A DNA stretch of 64,000 nucleotides from Methanosarcina sp. UBA5 (GCF_002505485.1 NZ_DAVG01000123.1:7790-71789), one strand, 5' to 3'. Counted from the stretch's first letter, positions 1 to 10,746 are shown. Numbers and translations: made by a program. Notes: generated from the letters alone by a model not told the origin.

Positions 1-193
1 TCTTGGAGAAATGAACCCAGAACAGCTCTGGGAAACTACCATGAACCCTGAGAGCCGGATCCTTTTACAGGTGACCCTGGAAGATGCGATTCGGGCTGAT
101 GAGATATTCAGAGTTCTCATGGGAGATGAAGTTGAGCCACGCCGGAACTTCATACAAATGCATGCAAAAGAGGTTGCAAATCTGGATATCTGA
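1..193 (+). CDS. gyrB: DNA gyrase subunit B, C-terminal end (partial)
   Basis: The frame is open from the window edge (frame 2) and ends with TGA at 191-193, so only the last ~63 residues are present. The residues [18 protein letters not shown] and the ending NLDI are the usual tail of bacterial-type GyrB. GyrB supplies the ATPase and TOPRIM part of the gyrase that introduces negative supercoils. The stop lies 11 bases before gyrA, and a GAGGTGG ribosome site overlaps the stop codon, so the two subunits are almost certainly cotranscribed. Internal ATGs at 11 and 41 are not real starts. Confidence 0.93.
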   Translation, partial: LGEMNPEQLWETTMNPESRILLQVTLEDAIRADEIFRVLMGDEVEPRRNFIQMHAKEVANLDI

Positions 194-204
194 GGTGGCT
201 AAAA

Positions 205-3018
205 ATGGCAAAATATGAAGACGAGAAGAAATCCGAAGATGAATTGAAAAAATCTTATCAAGCTACCCTTATTCCCGAAGAGAAAGATGGAGAGCCGGAA
301 AGTGGTGACGATTCAGCCGCACTTAAACAGGAAGATTCGGGCAAAAAACTGGAATTAAACGTATCCGACCCTGCTTCAGACGATCCGGAGGACGAAGGTC
401 CAGAGCCAGAAAGGAGTGGGGTTACTACTATCCTTCTCGAAAATGAGATGAAACGCTCTTACATCAACTATGCAATGAGCGTAATCATCGGAAGGGCACT
501 TCCTGATGCCCGGGACGGCTTAAAACCGGTTCACCGTAGAATCCTTTTTGCAATGAAAGAGGCAGGGATTACGCATGACAAGGCCTACAAGAAGTCAGCC
601 CGTGTTGTGGGAGATGTGCTTGGTAAATACCATCCGCACGGAGACACTGCCGTTTATGACAGTATTGTACGTATGGTCCAGACATTCTCACTTCGTTATC
701 CTTTAATTGACGGACAGGGAAACTTCGGGTCGATTGATGGAGATTCGGCTGCTGCCATGCGTTACACCGAAGTCCGCATGGGCAGAATCTCAGAGGAGAT
801 GCTGGCAGACATCGAGAAGGAAACTGTTCCCTTCATGCCAAATTATGATGGGTCAATGGAAGAGCCCGAAGTCCTCCCTGCAAAACTTCCGAATCTTCTT
901 GTCAATGGGTCCACAGGTATTGCAGTGGGGATGGCAACAAACATGGCCCCCCATAACATAGTAGAGGTCATTGACGGCACTCTTATGCTTATTGAAAATC
1001 CTGACATCACAATTCTTGAGCTCATGACCGTGATCAAGGGGCCGGATTTTCCAACAAGTGCCCATATACTTGGAACAGCAGGTATAAGGTCTGCGTACAT
1101 GACCGGAAGGGGCCCTATAAAGATTCGGGCCGTTGCCGAAATCCAGGAATTAAAGAAAGACAGGCAGCAAATAATCGTAACAGAACTTCCCTATCAGGTT
1201 AATAAAGCCAGGATGATTGAAAACATTGCCCAGCTAGCCAGGGAAAAAACAATTGTCGGAATTTCCGATCTTCGGGACGAGTCCGACAGGGAAGGGATAA
1301 GGGTTGTTATCGAGCTTTCTCGAGGCACAAATCCAAAGGTTATTTTAAACCAGCTCTATAAGCATACGCAAATGGAGATCACTTTCGGGATAATCAATCT
1401 GGCTCTTGTTGACGGAAAGCCAAAAGAGCTCAACCTGAAGGAGCTTCTTGAAATCTACCTGGAATACAGGATGGAAATTATCCAGAAAAGGACGCTTTAT
1501 GACCTCAAGAAGAGCGAGGAGAGAGCCCATGTTCTTGACGGCCTCAAGATTGCCCTGGATAACATCGACGAGATAGTCTCTCTGATAAAGGGTTCAGCAA
1601 ATGCTGATGAAGCTAAGCAGGGTCTGATGGACAATTTCGCTCTTGACGAGACTCAGTCGAAGGCTATCCTTGATATGCGCCTGCAGCGCCTGACAGGACT
1701 TGAAACCCAGAAGGTTATTGAGGAACTGGAAGGGCTTGTAAAGCTGATAGGTGAACTCAGGAAAATCCTTGAAAGCGATGGGCTCAAGTACGAGATAATC
1801 AGGAACGAACTTCTGGAGCTAAAGGAAAAGTATGGGGATGCCCGCAGGACAAAAATCGTGCAGGCTGCTTCTGAAGTCAGAGAAGAGGATCTGATTCACG
1901 AAGAGGAAGTTGTTGTCACAATTACTAACGGAGGCTACATAAAGCGCATCCCGCTCAAGACTTATACCATGCAGCGTCGTGGAGGCAGAGGTATAATCGG
2001 CATGGAAATGAAGGAAGAAGACTTCGTGGAGAATCTCTTCATTTCCTCAACTCACAATTATATCCTGTTCTTTACAAACCTTGGCAGGCTCTACTGGGAA
2101 AAGGTCTATGAGATTCCGGAAGGTTCGCGGCAGTCTAGAGGCAAAGCCATAGTAAATCTTCTGGAGCTTCAGGAAGGCGAGACAATCAATGCCATGATCC
2201 CTGTCAAGGAGTTTGACGAAAACCACTACCTGCTTATGGCAACAAGGGCAGGCACGATTAAAAAGACTCCCCTCTCTGAGTTCAGGAAACCGAGGAAAGC
2301 AGGCATAATTGCAGTTACCCTTGATGAAGAGGACGAGCTTGTAAGAGTTCTCCTTACAGACGGCAAAAAAGAAGTCCTGATGGTTTCAAAGAAAGGCAAA
2401 GCTATCCGCTTCCCTGAGAAAGATGTCCGCCCAATGGGCCGAACCGCAAGAGGTGTCCGGGGTATGACCCTTGAAGGCCCTGATGACGAGGTTGTCAGTA
2501 TGGACCTCGTTGACGAGACCACGACTCTCCTGACCGTAACCGAAAATGGCTTTGGCAAGAGAACCGAGTACTCCCAGTATCCTGCGCACCGCCGTGGCGG
2601 AAAAGGCGTGATAACAATCATTACCAATGGGAGGAATGGCCCTGTTTCAAGAGTCAGATCCGTAGCCGATGACGATGAACTGATCTTCACCAGTGCCGAT
2701 GGTATCATTATCCGTATCCCTGCGAAAGATATCTCTATTCAGGGGAGAAACACCCAGGGTGTAAGAATCATGAATCTGAAACCCGACGACACAGTCGCGG
2801 GTATAGCCAGGATCGAAAGCGAAAAAGCCGAAAAGAACCTGAAACTCACAGCTTTTGAAGGTAAAGAAGCCGCAGAAGCAACTGGAGCCGGGGAGGAAGC
2901 CGAGGTTTCAGAGGATGAAGCTGAAGACCTTGAAGTTGCCAACGAAGCAGACGAAACCGAAGAATTAGAGGAGAATGAGGTAGAAGAGGACGAAGACGAA
3001 GAAGTTAAAGAAGATTGA
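205..3018 (+). CDS. gyrA: DNA gyrase subunit A
   Basis: GyrA is the DNA-cleaving and rejoining subunit of gyrase. The 937-residue product is longer than the usual 800-880. The core starts near residue 73 ([17 protein letters not shown]), the catalytic tyrosine is Tyr187 in AAMRYTEV, and the GyrA box needed for DNA wrapping is QRRGGRG at 590-596. The C-terminal beta-pinwheel follows. Two parts lie outside the family core: an acidic, low-complexity N-terminal extension of ~70 residues and a very acidic tail over roughly the last 60 residues (E/D runs). The ATG at 205 follows GAGGTGG with good spacing. Archaeal gyrase is generally regarded as acquired from bacteria. Confidence 0.97.
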   Translation: MAKYEDEKKSEDELKKSYQATLIPEEKDGEPESGDDSAALKQEDSGKKLELNVSDPASDDPEDEGPEPERSGVTTILLENEMKRSYINYAMSVIIGRALPDARDGLKPVHRRILFAMKEAGITHDKAYKKSARVVGDVLGKYHPHGDTAVYDSIVRMVQTFSLRYPLIDGQGNFGSIDGDSAAAMRYTEVRMGRISEEMLADIEKETVPFMPNYDGSMEEPEVLPAKLPNLLVNGSTGIAVGMATNMAPHNIVEVIDGTLMLIENPDITILELMTVIKGPDFPTSAHILGTAGIRSAYMTGRGPIKIRAVAEIQELKKDRQQIIVTELPYQVNKARMIENIAQLAREKTIVGISDLRDESDREGIRVVIELSRGTNPKVILNQLYKHTQMEITFGIINLALVDGKPKELNLKELLEIYLEYRMEIIQKRTLYDLKKSEERAHVLDGLKIALDNIDEIVSLIKGSANADEAKQGLMDNFALDETQSKAILDMRLQRLTGLETQKVIEELEGLVKLIGELRKILESDGLKYEIIRNELLELKEKYGDARRTKIVQAASEVREEDLIHEEEVVVTITNGGYIKRIPLKTYTMQRRGGRGIIGMEMKEEDFVENLFISSTHNYILFFTNLGRLYWEKVYEIPEGSRQSRGKAIVNLLELQEGETINAMIPVKEFDENHYLLMATRAGTIKKTPLSEFRKPRKAGIIAVTLDEEDELVRVLLTDGKKEVLMVSKKGKAIRFPEKDVRPMGRTARGVRGMTLEGPDDEVVSMDLVDETTTLLTVTENGFGKRTEYSQYPAHRRGGKGVITIITNGRNGPVSRVRSVADDDELIFTSADGIIIRIPAKDISIQGRNTQGVRIMNLKPDDTVAGIARIESEKAEKNLKLTAFEGKEAAEATGAGEEAEVSEDEAEDLEVANEADETEELEENEVEEDEDEEVKED

Positions 3019-3462
3019 GTAACGCACGCGAGTGAAGAAGAATAATTCTCCACTTAAAATGCTGCCGGAATAAAGATTTTTTGGGGATTTGTTTCCGGCG
3101 GCGGGGTTTTTGTCCGGAGGGGAGCCGGGCGGTAGACTTATTTTTCGGGGCGGGTTTTTTGAATATATTTTTTGAGAGATTGAGTACCGGAAGGTATGTT
3201 TATTCAGAATTCTCAGGACCTTATGTGGTAGATCTGAAAGTTTAGTTATATAGTTCTCGTTGGAATTCTACAAGTCTTTATAAACAACACCAAATATAGC
3301 TCGTACATTGAAATATAATGATAAATGTTAGAAAGTTGTATATACTTTGACCAACATTCTAACTTATAACTCAATCACTTGGATAAATTGTCCAATGTGT
3401 TCATACACAGCAATTTTCAGAACAATAGTGAGAGAGTTTTAACATAAAGGGGGTATAAAAGA
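3019..3462. other. Intergenic region after gyrA
   Basis: No convincing gene. The first 150 bases are unusually G-rich for this neighbourhood (several GGGG runs near 3080-3160) and end in T-runs that may terminate gyrA transcription. Further down the DNA is AT-rich, with TATA-like GTTGTATATACTTT near 3335-3348, about 115 bases ahead of the next gene, which may be its promoter. Confidence 0.4.
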
Positions 3463-3777
3463 ATGCAAAAATTAGAGTTATTGCCACCGATAAATGCGAA
3501 AATTGGAGATATATTTGAAATATCAATACCGTCGAATCCTTCTTCGACCGGTTACAACTGCTTACTGTCAGAAATGCCACATTGCGTTTATTTTGTAGAG
3601 TCAGCATATGTACCCGATGAGCCTACTATGCCGGGAAAAGGTGGAACTAGCAAGTTCAAGTTTCTTGCAGTTAAGAAAGGTGACGGCAAGATTATTTTCC
3701 ATAGTGTGAGATTCTCTCACCCTCCAGAGATATTGGAACCTACTCCTATGCAACAAAGGTTTGTTATAATAGAGTGA
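3463..3777 (+). CDS. Chagasin-family (I42) cysteine protease inhibitor
   Basis: The 104-residue protein matches chagasin/ICP inhibitors, which block papain-type proteases by inserting three loops into the active-site cleft. The B-C loop motif is NPSSTGY at residues 25-31 (family NPTTGY) and the glycine-rich D-E loop is PGKGGTS at 57-63. The third loop, normally RPW, is RFSHP at 83-87, so the tryptophan is missing. There is no signal peptide, which suggests a cytoplasmic target, although some family members are exported. The ATG follows AAAGGGGGT. It is a single gene between unrelated neighbours. The target protease is not visible here. Confidence 0.8.
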   Translation: MQKLELLPPINAKIGDIFEISIPSNPSSTGYNCLLSEMPHCVYFVESAYVPDEPTMPGKGGTSKFKFLAVKKGDGKIIFHSVRFSHPPEILEPTPMQQRFVIIE

Positions 3778-3966
3778 TGAAATGGCAAATAAAGCCATTT
3801 CTCTTTCCTTTTTTTAAGAAAAATATTCAATTTATCTTACATTAAATTTCATAGACTAATCTTCAATTTGTCTTTTGCGAATTTTTGTTATTCAGGGCCG
3901 GTTTGAGTTTCGATGAATCTTAAAACGGGGTACCATACGACTGCGAAGACAGAAAAATTTGAGAAA

Positions 3967-5684
3967 TTACCTTGAAATTTGATATGTAATGACAAAAATG
4001 ATCAGAGATACCATCATCAGACCAAAAACAGTCTCTCCCATTACTAATGGTTGCATTAACGGTATTGCTATATCAGGCTGTATATTTGGAAAACTGTATC
4101 CTGTAAAGGTAGTGAGACTAAAGTAAAGATAGTCAATCAGTTTGATTTCTCTCCCTTGAACAATTATACCATTTATCTTCCAGAAACAAAAAGCAAATAG
4201 AATAATACCAATCATAGAAGAAAAATAGGATTCCAAATTTGGTCTCCATGCCCTGCTAAAACTTTTAAGATAAACCCGTCAAAAACTCTTGCCCTAATAT
4301 TATTCTTAAAGCCACCCTTTGTAAGTAAAAGTTTTCGATAAGACTCGTTTGCCCTATAATGAGCATGTTTTGCTTGAAGACTGTCACCGTTGGATGAATA
4401 AAAATTATATAATTTTGTATATATTTCGAAGGAAGATTCATAAAGAAGTTCTTTTCTATGTGAAGATAAGAAAGTCGCAAATTCAAAAAAAGATTCTTTT
4501 CTATCGTCAAATAAGAAATCTTCATATGCAATAGCTATCATGTAGTTTTTTAGTAATGGTATTTTGTTCCAGAGAGGAATGTTTTCTTTAGGCTTTTTAT
4601 AAAATACTAAATCATCGAATTTTTCCTTAATTTCATAAGAAATTTCTCCTTTTTGATGCGCATCGATTAAATCTTTGTAGAAAATAACTTTGTAAATATT
4701 AAGTGCTTTACCATAACCGATATACCTTATAATTTCTGCTTTATTTAAAGCATCTAACACAAAATCGGAATCACTTTCAAAGTACTCAATTTTTCTGACA
4801 TCAAACATAATTTGTTTACTTAATATATATGGAAATGGTCTTTTAGTAGAGAGAGTATCTGCAACGAACTCGTTAATCTCTTTTTCACTAATTTTAGTAG
4901 ACTTAAAGAAAATGGCATTTCTGAACGTCTTTGTTTCATCAACATATGAGCTAGATATATTTGAACCTATGAGCCGAGTCCCTTCTAAAATGGATTTGGA
5001 ATCAAAAATAGTGCCTACTAAAGATGCCTGTCTTATATCAGCATAACTAAGATCTGCTCCACTCAGATCTGAATAAGCTAAATCAGATTTTGAAAGATTA
5101 GAGTAAAGTAGATTCGCTTCAATTAATTTACATCCTCTTAAGTTTGCATTTTCGAGAGTAGAATATTCCAAATTTACTCTGCTAAGATTTGCACCACTCA
5201 AGTCTGAATTTGTTAGATTAGCGTATCCTAAGTCAGCATTCTGAAAATTTACTGTAGTGAGACTATAATTTTCTAATCTTGCGAATATCAAGCATGCTCC
5301 CTTTAAATTGGTTCTGAAAAATTCTGCTCCCTGCAAATCAGCTCTTGGTAGATACGCATCTTCTAAATTTGCTTCTCTTAAATCTGAATCTTGTAAATTT
5401 GCGGAATTTAAGTTAGCTTTTCTTAAATTTGCTTTATAAAAAGAAGATCCCTTTAGATTAGCTAAAATTAATTTAATACCTTGTAGATCAGCGCAGTTTA
5501 AATTGACTTTTTGAAGGAAAACACCCAAAATTTTGTGATCTTTCAGAAAATTTAGCTGATCCTGAGATGGTTTCTTTCCTTCGATTTCCTGATGCCAGTA
5601 ACAATATTCACTACCTTCTTCAGATTCAAGAGGACATTTAAAGTTGTCATAAGTACCTTTGAACTTATACTTGCATCTGCCCAT
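3967..5684 (-). pseudogene. Pentapeptide-repeat protein with C-terminal ion-channel domain, split by a frameshift
   Basis: The upstream frame (4212-5684, 490 codons) begins with a Cys/His cluster (CKYKF, FKCPLE, YCYWH) that resembles a small zinc knuckle. A long A(D/N)LxxAxL pentapeptide-repeat solenoid follows (about residues 60-240), then a mixed region. It stops after AGHGDQIWNP. A second frame (3967-4236) continues with a membrane segment, a pore-like loop TTFTGYS resembling a potassium filter, and a second membrane segment. Adding one base to the five-A run at 4221-4225 (plus strand) joins them as WNPIFSSMIGII. This is probably one repeat-channel gene broken by a one-base deletion, or by a sequencing error. 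The start is supported by GGAGATAG upstream. The DNA is more AT-rich than the core genes. Confidence 0.75.
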
Positions 5685-5839
5685 TAAACTATCTCCTATA
5701 CTTTCAAAACAAATGCAAAAACTATTTAAATCAATCTAAAAAATCTAGATTTGCAGATATTCCATTAATTTCAAAGACTACAACAGACTATAATGAGAAA
5801 TTAAAATTTCCTATCTCTTTTAGCAAACTGTCCATAATC

Positions 5840-6892
5840 TTACCCAAACCAGTTCTTATGTAACTTTTCCTCATCTTCCCCCTGCCTACTCGCATAAGCC
5901 ACATATTCCCCGCTCTCCTTATCAAAAACAAACCTATAAACCGTTTTGAAATAAGCCCAGTATTTAACATATGGATCTCTCGCATCGCTCAACGTAACAG
6001 TTACCGAACCATTTTCTTCCGAAACGCTGTAGACAGGATAATCGATTTCCTGAGGAACGGCTGTGCTGTAGAGTTTTCCGGCTCTTTCAATATACGTGGA
6101 GGCGTCTGGAACGGCGCCGGTCACGTTGACTTTTTCGATATAATCGCTTTTTTCGATCCCTGACCAGTAGCTCACTTCCATTATCTTGTAATGGGTAGAG
6201 TTATACGAATACGCGGAAATGAACTTCCCGAAGGACGAAGGATAGGTGTCCTGATAGCTGATTTTTGCGCCTTCCGCGCCGGAAATATAATTCACAAGAA
6301 ATAGTTTTGCCACCGGCAGAATTGTAAGCCAGACCACAAGCACAATTAAAAGCGCGGGATAGAGTTTGCTCCGATTTTTCGTGACAAAGGCACAGAAATT
6401 ATTGAACTTCCCATTCCATTTTCCATGGTCCTTCATGTAAGCCACAAGTAAAATGAAAACGGGCAGCAGAGGAAGAATATTTGCCAGCGGGTCGAAGAAA
6501 TAAACCGCGCCGAGAGTTGATGTCCCGGTGCTGAATGGGTAGAGGGGACGTATTTTCCAGCTTGTCGCGTAATCAAGATAAACATGGGAAAAGATGGCTG
6601 CAAATCCGGCGGCCGTAAACAGGCGGTCTTTTGTTTTAAACCAGACAAAAAGAGTGACAAGCAGGATGAAAAGAATTGAGTGCAGGAATTCCCTGTGGCC
6701 GAACAGGTAAAAAAGCTGGTTTCGCGCCTCATGGCTCACACTGCCGCTGATGAGAGCAAACAGGGTGTATGGGATAAAATCCAGGTCAGGAAGGATTGCC
6801 AGAAACCCGATAGCGTTTCGCTTTTTTCCTTTGAAGCCAAGGGTCAGGGCAATCAGAAGGCCGATTCCCAGGTGAGAGAGTGAATTTACCAT
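5840..6892 (-). CDS. Membrane metal-dependent hydrolase, DUF457/YdjM family
   Basis: The 350-residue integral membrane protein carries the family's N-terminal metal-binding pattern: His7 in SHLGIG, an LPDLDF acidic pair, GHREFLHS, and FSHVYLDY. Membrane segments cover about the first 200 residues. The C-terminal ~140 residues are predicted to lie outside the membrane and do not match anything I know. The family (YdjM-like) is predicted to hydrolyse an unknown, possibly lipid-linked, substrate. The gene stands alone. The final residues run to LHKNWFG. The start ATG is the first of the conserved MVNSLSHLGIG opening. Confidence 0.8.
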   Translation of the reverse strand: MVNSLSHLGIGLLIALTLGFKGKKRNAIGFLAILPDLDFIPYTLFALISGSVSHEARNQLFYLFGHREFLHSILFILLVTLFVWFKTKDRLFTAAGFAAIFSHVYLDYATSWKIRPLYPFSTGTSTLGAVYFFDPLANILPLLPVFILLVAYMKDHGKWNGKFNNFCAFVTKNRSKLYPALLIVLVVWLTILPVAKLFLVNYISGAEGAKISYQDTYPSSFGKFISAYSYNSTHYKIMEVSYWSGIEKSDYIEKVNVTGAVPDASTYIERAGKLYSTAVPQEIDYPVYSVSEENGSVTVTLSDARDPYVKYWAYFKTVYRFVFDKESGEYVAYASRQGEDEEKLHKNWFG

Positions 6893-7041
6893 TTGTTTTA
6901 TTCCTCAATCAATTTTTCTTCCTCAACCAATTTTAATCTTTATTTAGTTTTTAACTTCGCTCCTACCCCTACTGTAGTTTTATCTTAATTACTACTTATG
7001 ATTTTATTTTCAATAAGTCAAATCTTTCTTGGAGATCTTGA

Positions 7042-7239
7042 ATACATTTCTTTGAAAATATCTATAGTTTGTATCTTTTACCTTTAAATAGGTTTGATGA
7101 TAATTATGTTTTACATTTTGAATTGCCAGATGCAATTCGAGATGTGTTTGAAGAGACTCAAAGCAGAGTGCTTTTCAAAGAAAGTGCTTTACAGCGAGAA
7201 ATGTTCAGGAATAAAATTGCTCACGATAGAGTAATTTGA
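7042..7239 (+). pseudogene. Possible gene remnant without a start codon
   Basis: A 65-codon stretch is open between TGA at 7039 and TGA at 7237. The latter part (FELPDAIRDVFEETQSRVLF onward) has protein-like composition, but no ATG or GTG occurs until codon 54. A TTG at codon 10 is possible without a ribosome site. I do not recognise it. It may be the tail of a lost gene. The rest of 6893-7415 shows no other coding signal. Confidence 0.25.
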
Positions 7240-7415
7240 ACAGATTCCTGTAACATAACTAAGGGGAAAATTGTTTAGTGGGGCAGGATTTGTAATGGGA
7301 TCATTTGTAGTGTGATCTTTTGACTGGAAAGTATAGATCCATTTTTAATTCAGATTCCAGAACAAATTTTGCAAAACCAATAGCTCATAAAAATTCGATA
7401 AAGAGAGTGGATAAT

Positions 7416-8027
7416 ATGGCCAAAGGATTGTACAAATTGCCACCTTTAAAATATGGATATGGAGACCTGGCACCTTATATTTCCGAAGAGCAGCTCAAGT
7501 TACATCATGACAAGCACCACCAGGCTTATGTAGCTAACGCAAATGCAGCTATAGAAATGATGGACAAGGCGAGGAAAGAAGGAAACGACTTTGATTATAA
7601 GGCAACTGCAAAAGCCCTGTCTTTTAATCTGGCCGGGCATGTCCTTCACGATTACTTCTGGTGGGAGATGACTCCCGAAAGCAATGCAAGCAAAGAGGCT
7701 GTAGGGGAATTGTCCGAAATGATCAAAGACAACTTCGGAAGCTTTGAGAGGTTTAAAAAGGAGTTTACCCAGGTTGCATCCAGTGTTGAAGGTTCCGGGT
7801 GGGCGGCCTTAACCTTCTGTAATGATACAAAGAGACTTATGATCATGCAGATCGAAAAGCACAATGTGAATATAATCCCGGATTATCCGATCCTTATGGC
7901 GCTTGATGTGTGGGAACACGCTTACTATATTGATTACAAGAATGATAGGGGCAAATTCATAGAAGGATTCTGGAATATCATCAACTGGGAAGAAATCGAC
8001 AAATATTTCACAAAAATCCAAAAGTAA
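7416..8027 (+). CDS. sod: Superoxide dismutase, Fe/Mn family
   Basis: The enzyme converts superoxide to oxygen and hydrogen peroxide. With a start at ATG 7416 the product is 203 residues, the family's normal size. A longer frame reaches a TTG at 7320, but the extra 32 residues are not SOD-like, and the GAGAGTGG ribosome site lies just before 7416. Metal ligands are visible: His in LKLHHDKHHQAY, His in NLAGHVLHDYFW, and Asp and His in ALDVWEHAYYID. Whether iron or manganese is used cannot be read safely. The decayed IS66-type element begins 15 bases past the stop codon. Confidence 0.93.
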   Translation: MAKGLYKLPPLKYGYGDLAPYISEEQLKLHHDKHHQAYVANANAAIEMMDKARKEGNDFDYKATAKALSFNLAGHVLHDYFWWEMTPESNASKEAVGELSEMIKDNFGSFERFKKEFTQVASSVEGSGWAALTFCNDTKRLMIMQIEKHNVNIIPDYPILMALDVWEHAYYIDYKNDRGKFIEGFWNIINWEEIDKYFTKIQK

Positions 8028-8041
8028 TTTTAAAATTAGTT

Positions 8042-9572
8042 GTAACTATTCAGGTAGCTTTATCAAAGCTACACAATTTTTCCTCGTTCCGATGAAAAAT
8101 TGGATATAAAATGATATAAAATGAATCATTTTTCTCCTTGATGAAACGTGATGAGATTCTTGCTCTATGTGCTTCAAGCCCTGAAGTTATTGCTTATATT
8201 GTAAGTCTTGAGTCTCAAACTAAAGAACTCACTGAAAGATTGATAGCTTTAGAATCTCTTAAATCAAAACAGCAGAAACAGCAGTAAACCTTCTTCTACT
8301 GACTTTTTTGTCAACGAAAAACCTAATCCCAAGAGTCTCCGTAAAAAGGGCGGCAAGAAACCTGGAGTTCAAGAAGGTCATCCAGGAACAACTCTTAAAA
8401 TAGTTGATAACCTGAGTAGGTAATTGAACATTCTTTGAGTTGTTGCAAAGAATGTAGACATATTCTTGAGGATATTGAAGTTGAAGCTTATGAGAAAAGA
8501 CAGGTTTTTGATATTCCACCTGTAAATCTTATTGTTACAGAACATCGAAGTCAGATAAAAACTTGTCCTCACTATGGGAGATTAAATAAAGCTGATTTTC
8601 CAAAATCCGTAAAATATCCAGTTCAATATGGTCCTAATATCTTAGCTTCAGCAATTTACTGTAAGAACCACCATTTTATTCCCTGTGAAAGGATTTCTGA
8701 GCTTTTTAATGACGTTATAGGAATAAAAATCTGTTCTGCTACTATTATTAAAGCAGAAAGAGAATGTTTCCGGAATATGGAGTATTTTGAAAATACGATT
8801 AGAGAGAAGTTAATATCTTCTCCTGTTCTCCATTGTGATGAAACTGGAATGAAGGTTCAAGGAAAAAAACATTGGCTTCATGTAGCTTCTAATGATAAAT
8901 ATACCTGTTATTTTGCTCATCCAAAAGGAGATCAAAAGCAACGGATTCTATGGGAATTCTTCCAGAGTATAAGGGAATGGCAGTTCATGATGGATAGAAA
9001 CCCTACAATGGTTATGATTGTAATCATATTCTTTGTAACGCTCATCTCCAGAGAGAACTTACTGGAATTGAAGAGTTATAAACAGCAATGGACTAAAGAA
9101 ATGAATGAGCTGTTAACTGAAATGAAAAAGTATACTGATGAGTGCAAAGAGCAGGTCAAAGATTTTGATATTGAACAAATCAAGGCATTAGAAAAAGGTT
9201 CGATGCTGTAGTTATGAAAGGAATTGAAGAGAATCCACCGTCTTTAAATCCTGAAAAACAAGGAAAACGTGGTAAGAATCCAAAAACCAAATCAAGGAAT
9301 ATGCTTGATAGGTTTATAGAACACAAAGAAAAGATTTTGAGATTCCGGATAGACTTGAAAGTTCCGTTTGAGAATAATCAGGCAGAAAGAGATGTCAGGA
9401 TGATGAAGCTACAGCAGAAAATATCCGGAATTTTCAGAACCATGCGAAGAGCGGAAGCTTTCTGCAGAATTAGAACATATATTTCTACAATCAGAAAGAA
9501 TAGTTTACCTGTATTACATGCTATTCTAGCGGCGCTCAAAGGAGCGCAGCTAAATATACACTGAATAGTTAC
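8042..9572 (+). mobile_element. Decayed IS66-family insertion sequence
   Basis: Terminal inverted repeats GTAACTATTCAG (8042-8053) and CTGAATAGTTAC (9561-9572) bound a 1531-bp element. Ends beginning GTAA are typical of the IS66 family. The flanking 8-mers (AATTAGTT on the left, ATAAGTTT on the right) are not identical, so a target duplication is not clear. The transposase inside is broken, so the copy should not move by itself. A full copy elsewhere could still act on the intact ends. Confidence 0.85.
8141..9564 (+). pseudogene. IS66-family transposase, multiply disrupted
   Basis: Pieces of one transposase lie in three frames. The N-terminal 48 codons (MKRDEILALCASS) stop at 8285. The next part (GGKKPGVQEGHPG) is in another frame. 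The largest part holds the zinc-binding Cys region and the first catalytic Asp in HCDETGMK. Near 8950-9060 the frame shifts, and in the correct frame the expected VHDGW reads VHDG followed by TAG, so the second Asp region ends at a stop. A last shift near 9200 leads to the C-terminus with the catalytic Glu in NNQAERDVRM. At least three frameshifts and several stops make it nonfunctional. Confidence 0.9.
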
Positions 9573-9803
9573 ATAAGTTTTAATATTTAGCACTGAATTC
9601 CAGATCAAGGTTTATGGATTGGAAAATCCCTTGCTTTAGATTTTCTAACATAAAAAAATTTACTGTATAATACAGGGTAAGAAGAGTAATACTAGGAATA
9701 ATTTTTTATAGAGCATATTTTTTCAAATTAAATAAAAAATTCCGAAAATGGATTCCTTCGAATCCAAACAATCCTCGTCTATTTATTCTAAATGCCATAA
9801 ACT

Positions 9804-10100
9804 TCAATCTTTCAGGATGGTACTCCCGTCATCACAGTTAGCTATGAACACCCCATTGTCTAGGATGCCACCGGGAACATTAATTACTCTGTTCTCTATC
9901 CAGATTCTGTAGTTCTCAGAAATTAAACATCCTACTTCTTTTTGGAATATTGAAGAGTTTTTAAAGTAGTTCAATTTTACAGTATCCGGGGTTTCCTCAT
10001 AGAGTCCACATTCTTTAAACTTTTTATTCATATAAACATCAAATGTACCGTCATCGTGGAGAATAAAATGGGTTGTCTTGTTGGTGTATTTTCTGGGCAT
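9804..10100 (-). CDS. Hypothetical protein
   Basis: An open frame of ~98 codons from ATG 10100 (MPRKYTNKTTHFILHDDG). The frame extends 16 codons further to 10148, but those residues look noncoding. The protein is mixed alpha/beta in composition, with no membrane segment, signal peptide or motif I know. It sits between the dead IS element and a long empty stretch. I do not recognise a family. Confidence 0.5.
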   Translation of the reverse strand: MPRKYTNKTTHFILHDDGTFDVYMNKKFKECGLYEETPDTVKLNYFKNSSIFQKEVGCLISENYRIWIENRVINVPGGILDNGVFIANCDDGSTILKD

Positions 10101-10148
10101 AGGGATCACATATTTTAATAAATAAATTAATACGAGCTCGTTTTTCAA

Positions 10149-10571
10149 CTTAATTCATAGGGTTTTGTTTTGATGCTATTCGGTTTCAGACAAATAATGT
10201 TTGTAGTTTTTATTAATTTATTATAGCATTACAACAGCATCTATAACAGCAATAAGCCATAGTAATATAAGTTTTATCTCTTTAAAATTTGATTATTACC
10301 CGAGCTGCCGAAATAAAAATTCAAGATTTGGGTTATATTCTTGTATTAATAGTTCTAGCTTTCAGATCAGGTCATATTCCAGAAAAAAGGACTCCTTGTC
10401 ATCTACACTGTTCTATCTTAGGGGCAAGTCCAATCCTTTTTACATGATTTTGCTCATGAATTAACGTTATTCGGTCTCTTAAACTGAATCACGGCATGTC
10501 GCCGATATTAATATTCTCTCAATGTAACTCAATTGTCATATCTCAATTAACACTAAAAGCTACCCATAAAC
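10149..10571. other. Intergenic region
   Basis: AT-rich DNA with no coding signal or strong repeat that I can support. It ends at the TATA-like box that appears to serve the small-ORF pair at 10627-11082. Confidence 0.4.
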
Positions 10572-10580
10572 TTTATAAAT
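10572..10580 (+). promoter_or_regulatory. Putative TATA box for the 10627-11082 unit
   Basis: TTTATAAAT lies about 50 bases ahead of the small ORF at 10627. A start of transcription about 25 bases downstream of the box would give a short leader. This is inference from the usual archaeal spacing. Confidence 0.4.
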
Positions 10581-10626
10581 ATTTAGATACATAGATTAAA
10601 TATTTAACAGTGAGTTAGATATTATC

Positions 10627-10746
10627 ATGTCAAATAGAATATGGGATCTGATTAAGTTTTCAAATTTTCTTTTATCTAATTTCAGAGAACCTTACATAAA
10701 AAAGAATGCGTACAAAAGCAAATTTAAAGTGGAAGGGACGGAATAA
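10627..10746 (+). CDS. Small ORF, 39 codons, upstream of unknown gene
   Basis: An ATG frame encodes a basic 39-residue peptide opening MSNRIWDLIKFSNFLLSN and ending FKVEGTE. It ends 15 bases before the likely TTG start of the next gene in the same direction, so the two may be cotranscribed. The ribosome site is weak (GTGAG about 14 bases upstream). I do not recognise it. A small upstream partner beside a helical protein would fit a toxin-antitoxin pair, but nothing in the sequence proves that. Confidence 0.4.
   Translation: MSNRIWDLIKFSNFLLSNFREPYIKKNAYKSKFKVEGTE

Noticed and set aside
2226..2708. 160-codon antisense frame in gyrA
   Set aside because: It is the shadow of gyrA codons, with Ser/Thr/Arg-rich nonsense composition.
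4215..4236. Programmed -1 frameshift in the repeat-channel gene
   Set aside because: No full slippery heptamer or downstream stem is evident; a base loss is simpler, though it cannot be excluded.
7320..7415. TTG start for superoxide dismutase
   Set aside because: The extra 32 residues are not SOD-like, and the ribosome site sits before ATG 7416.
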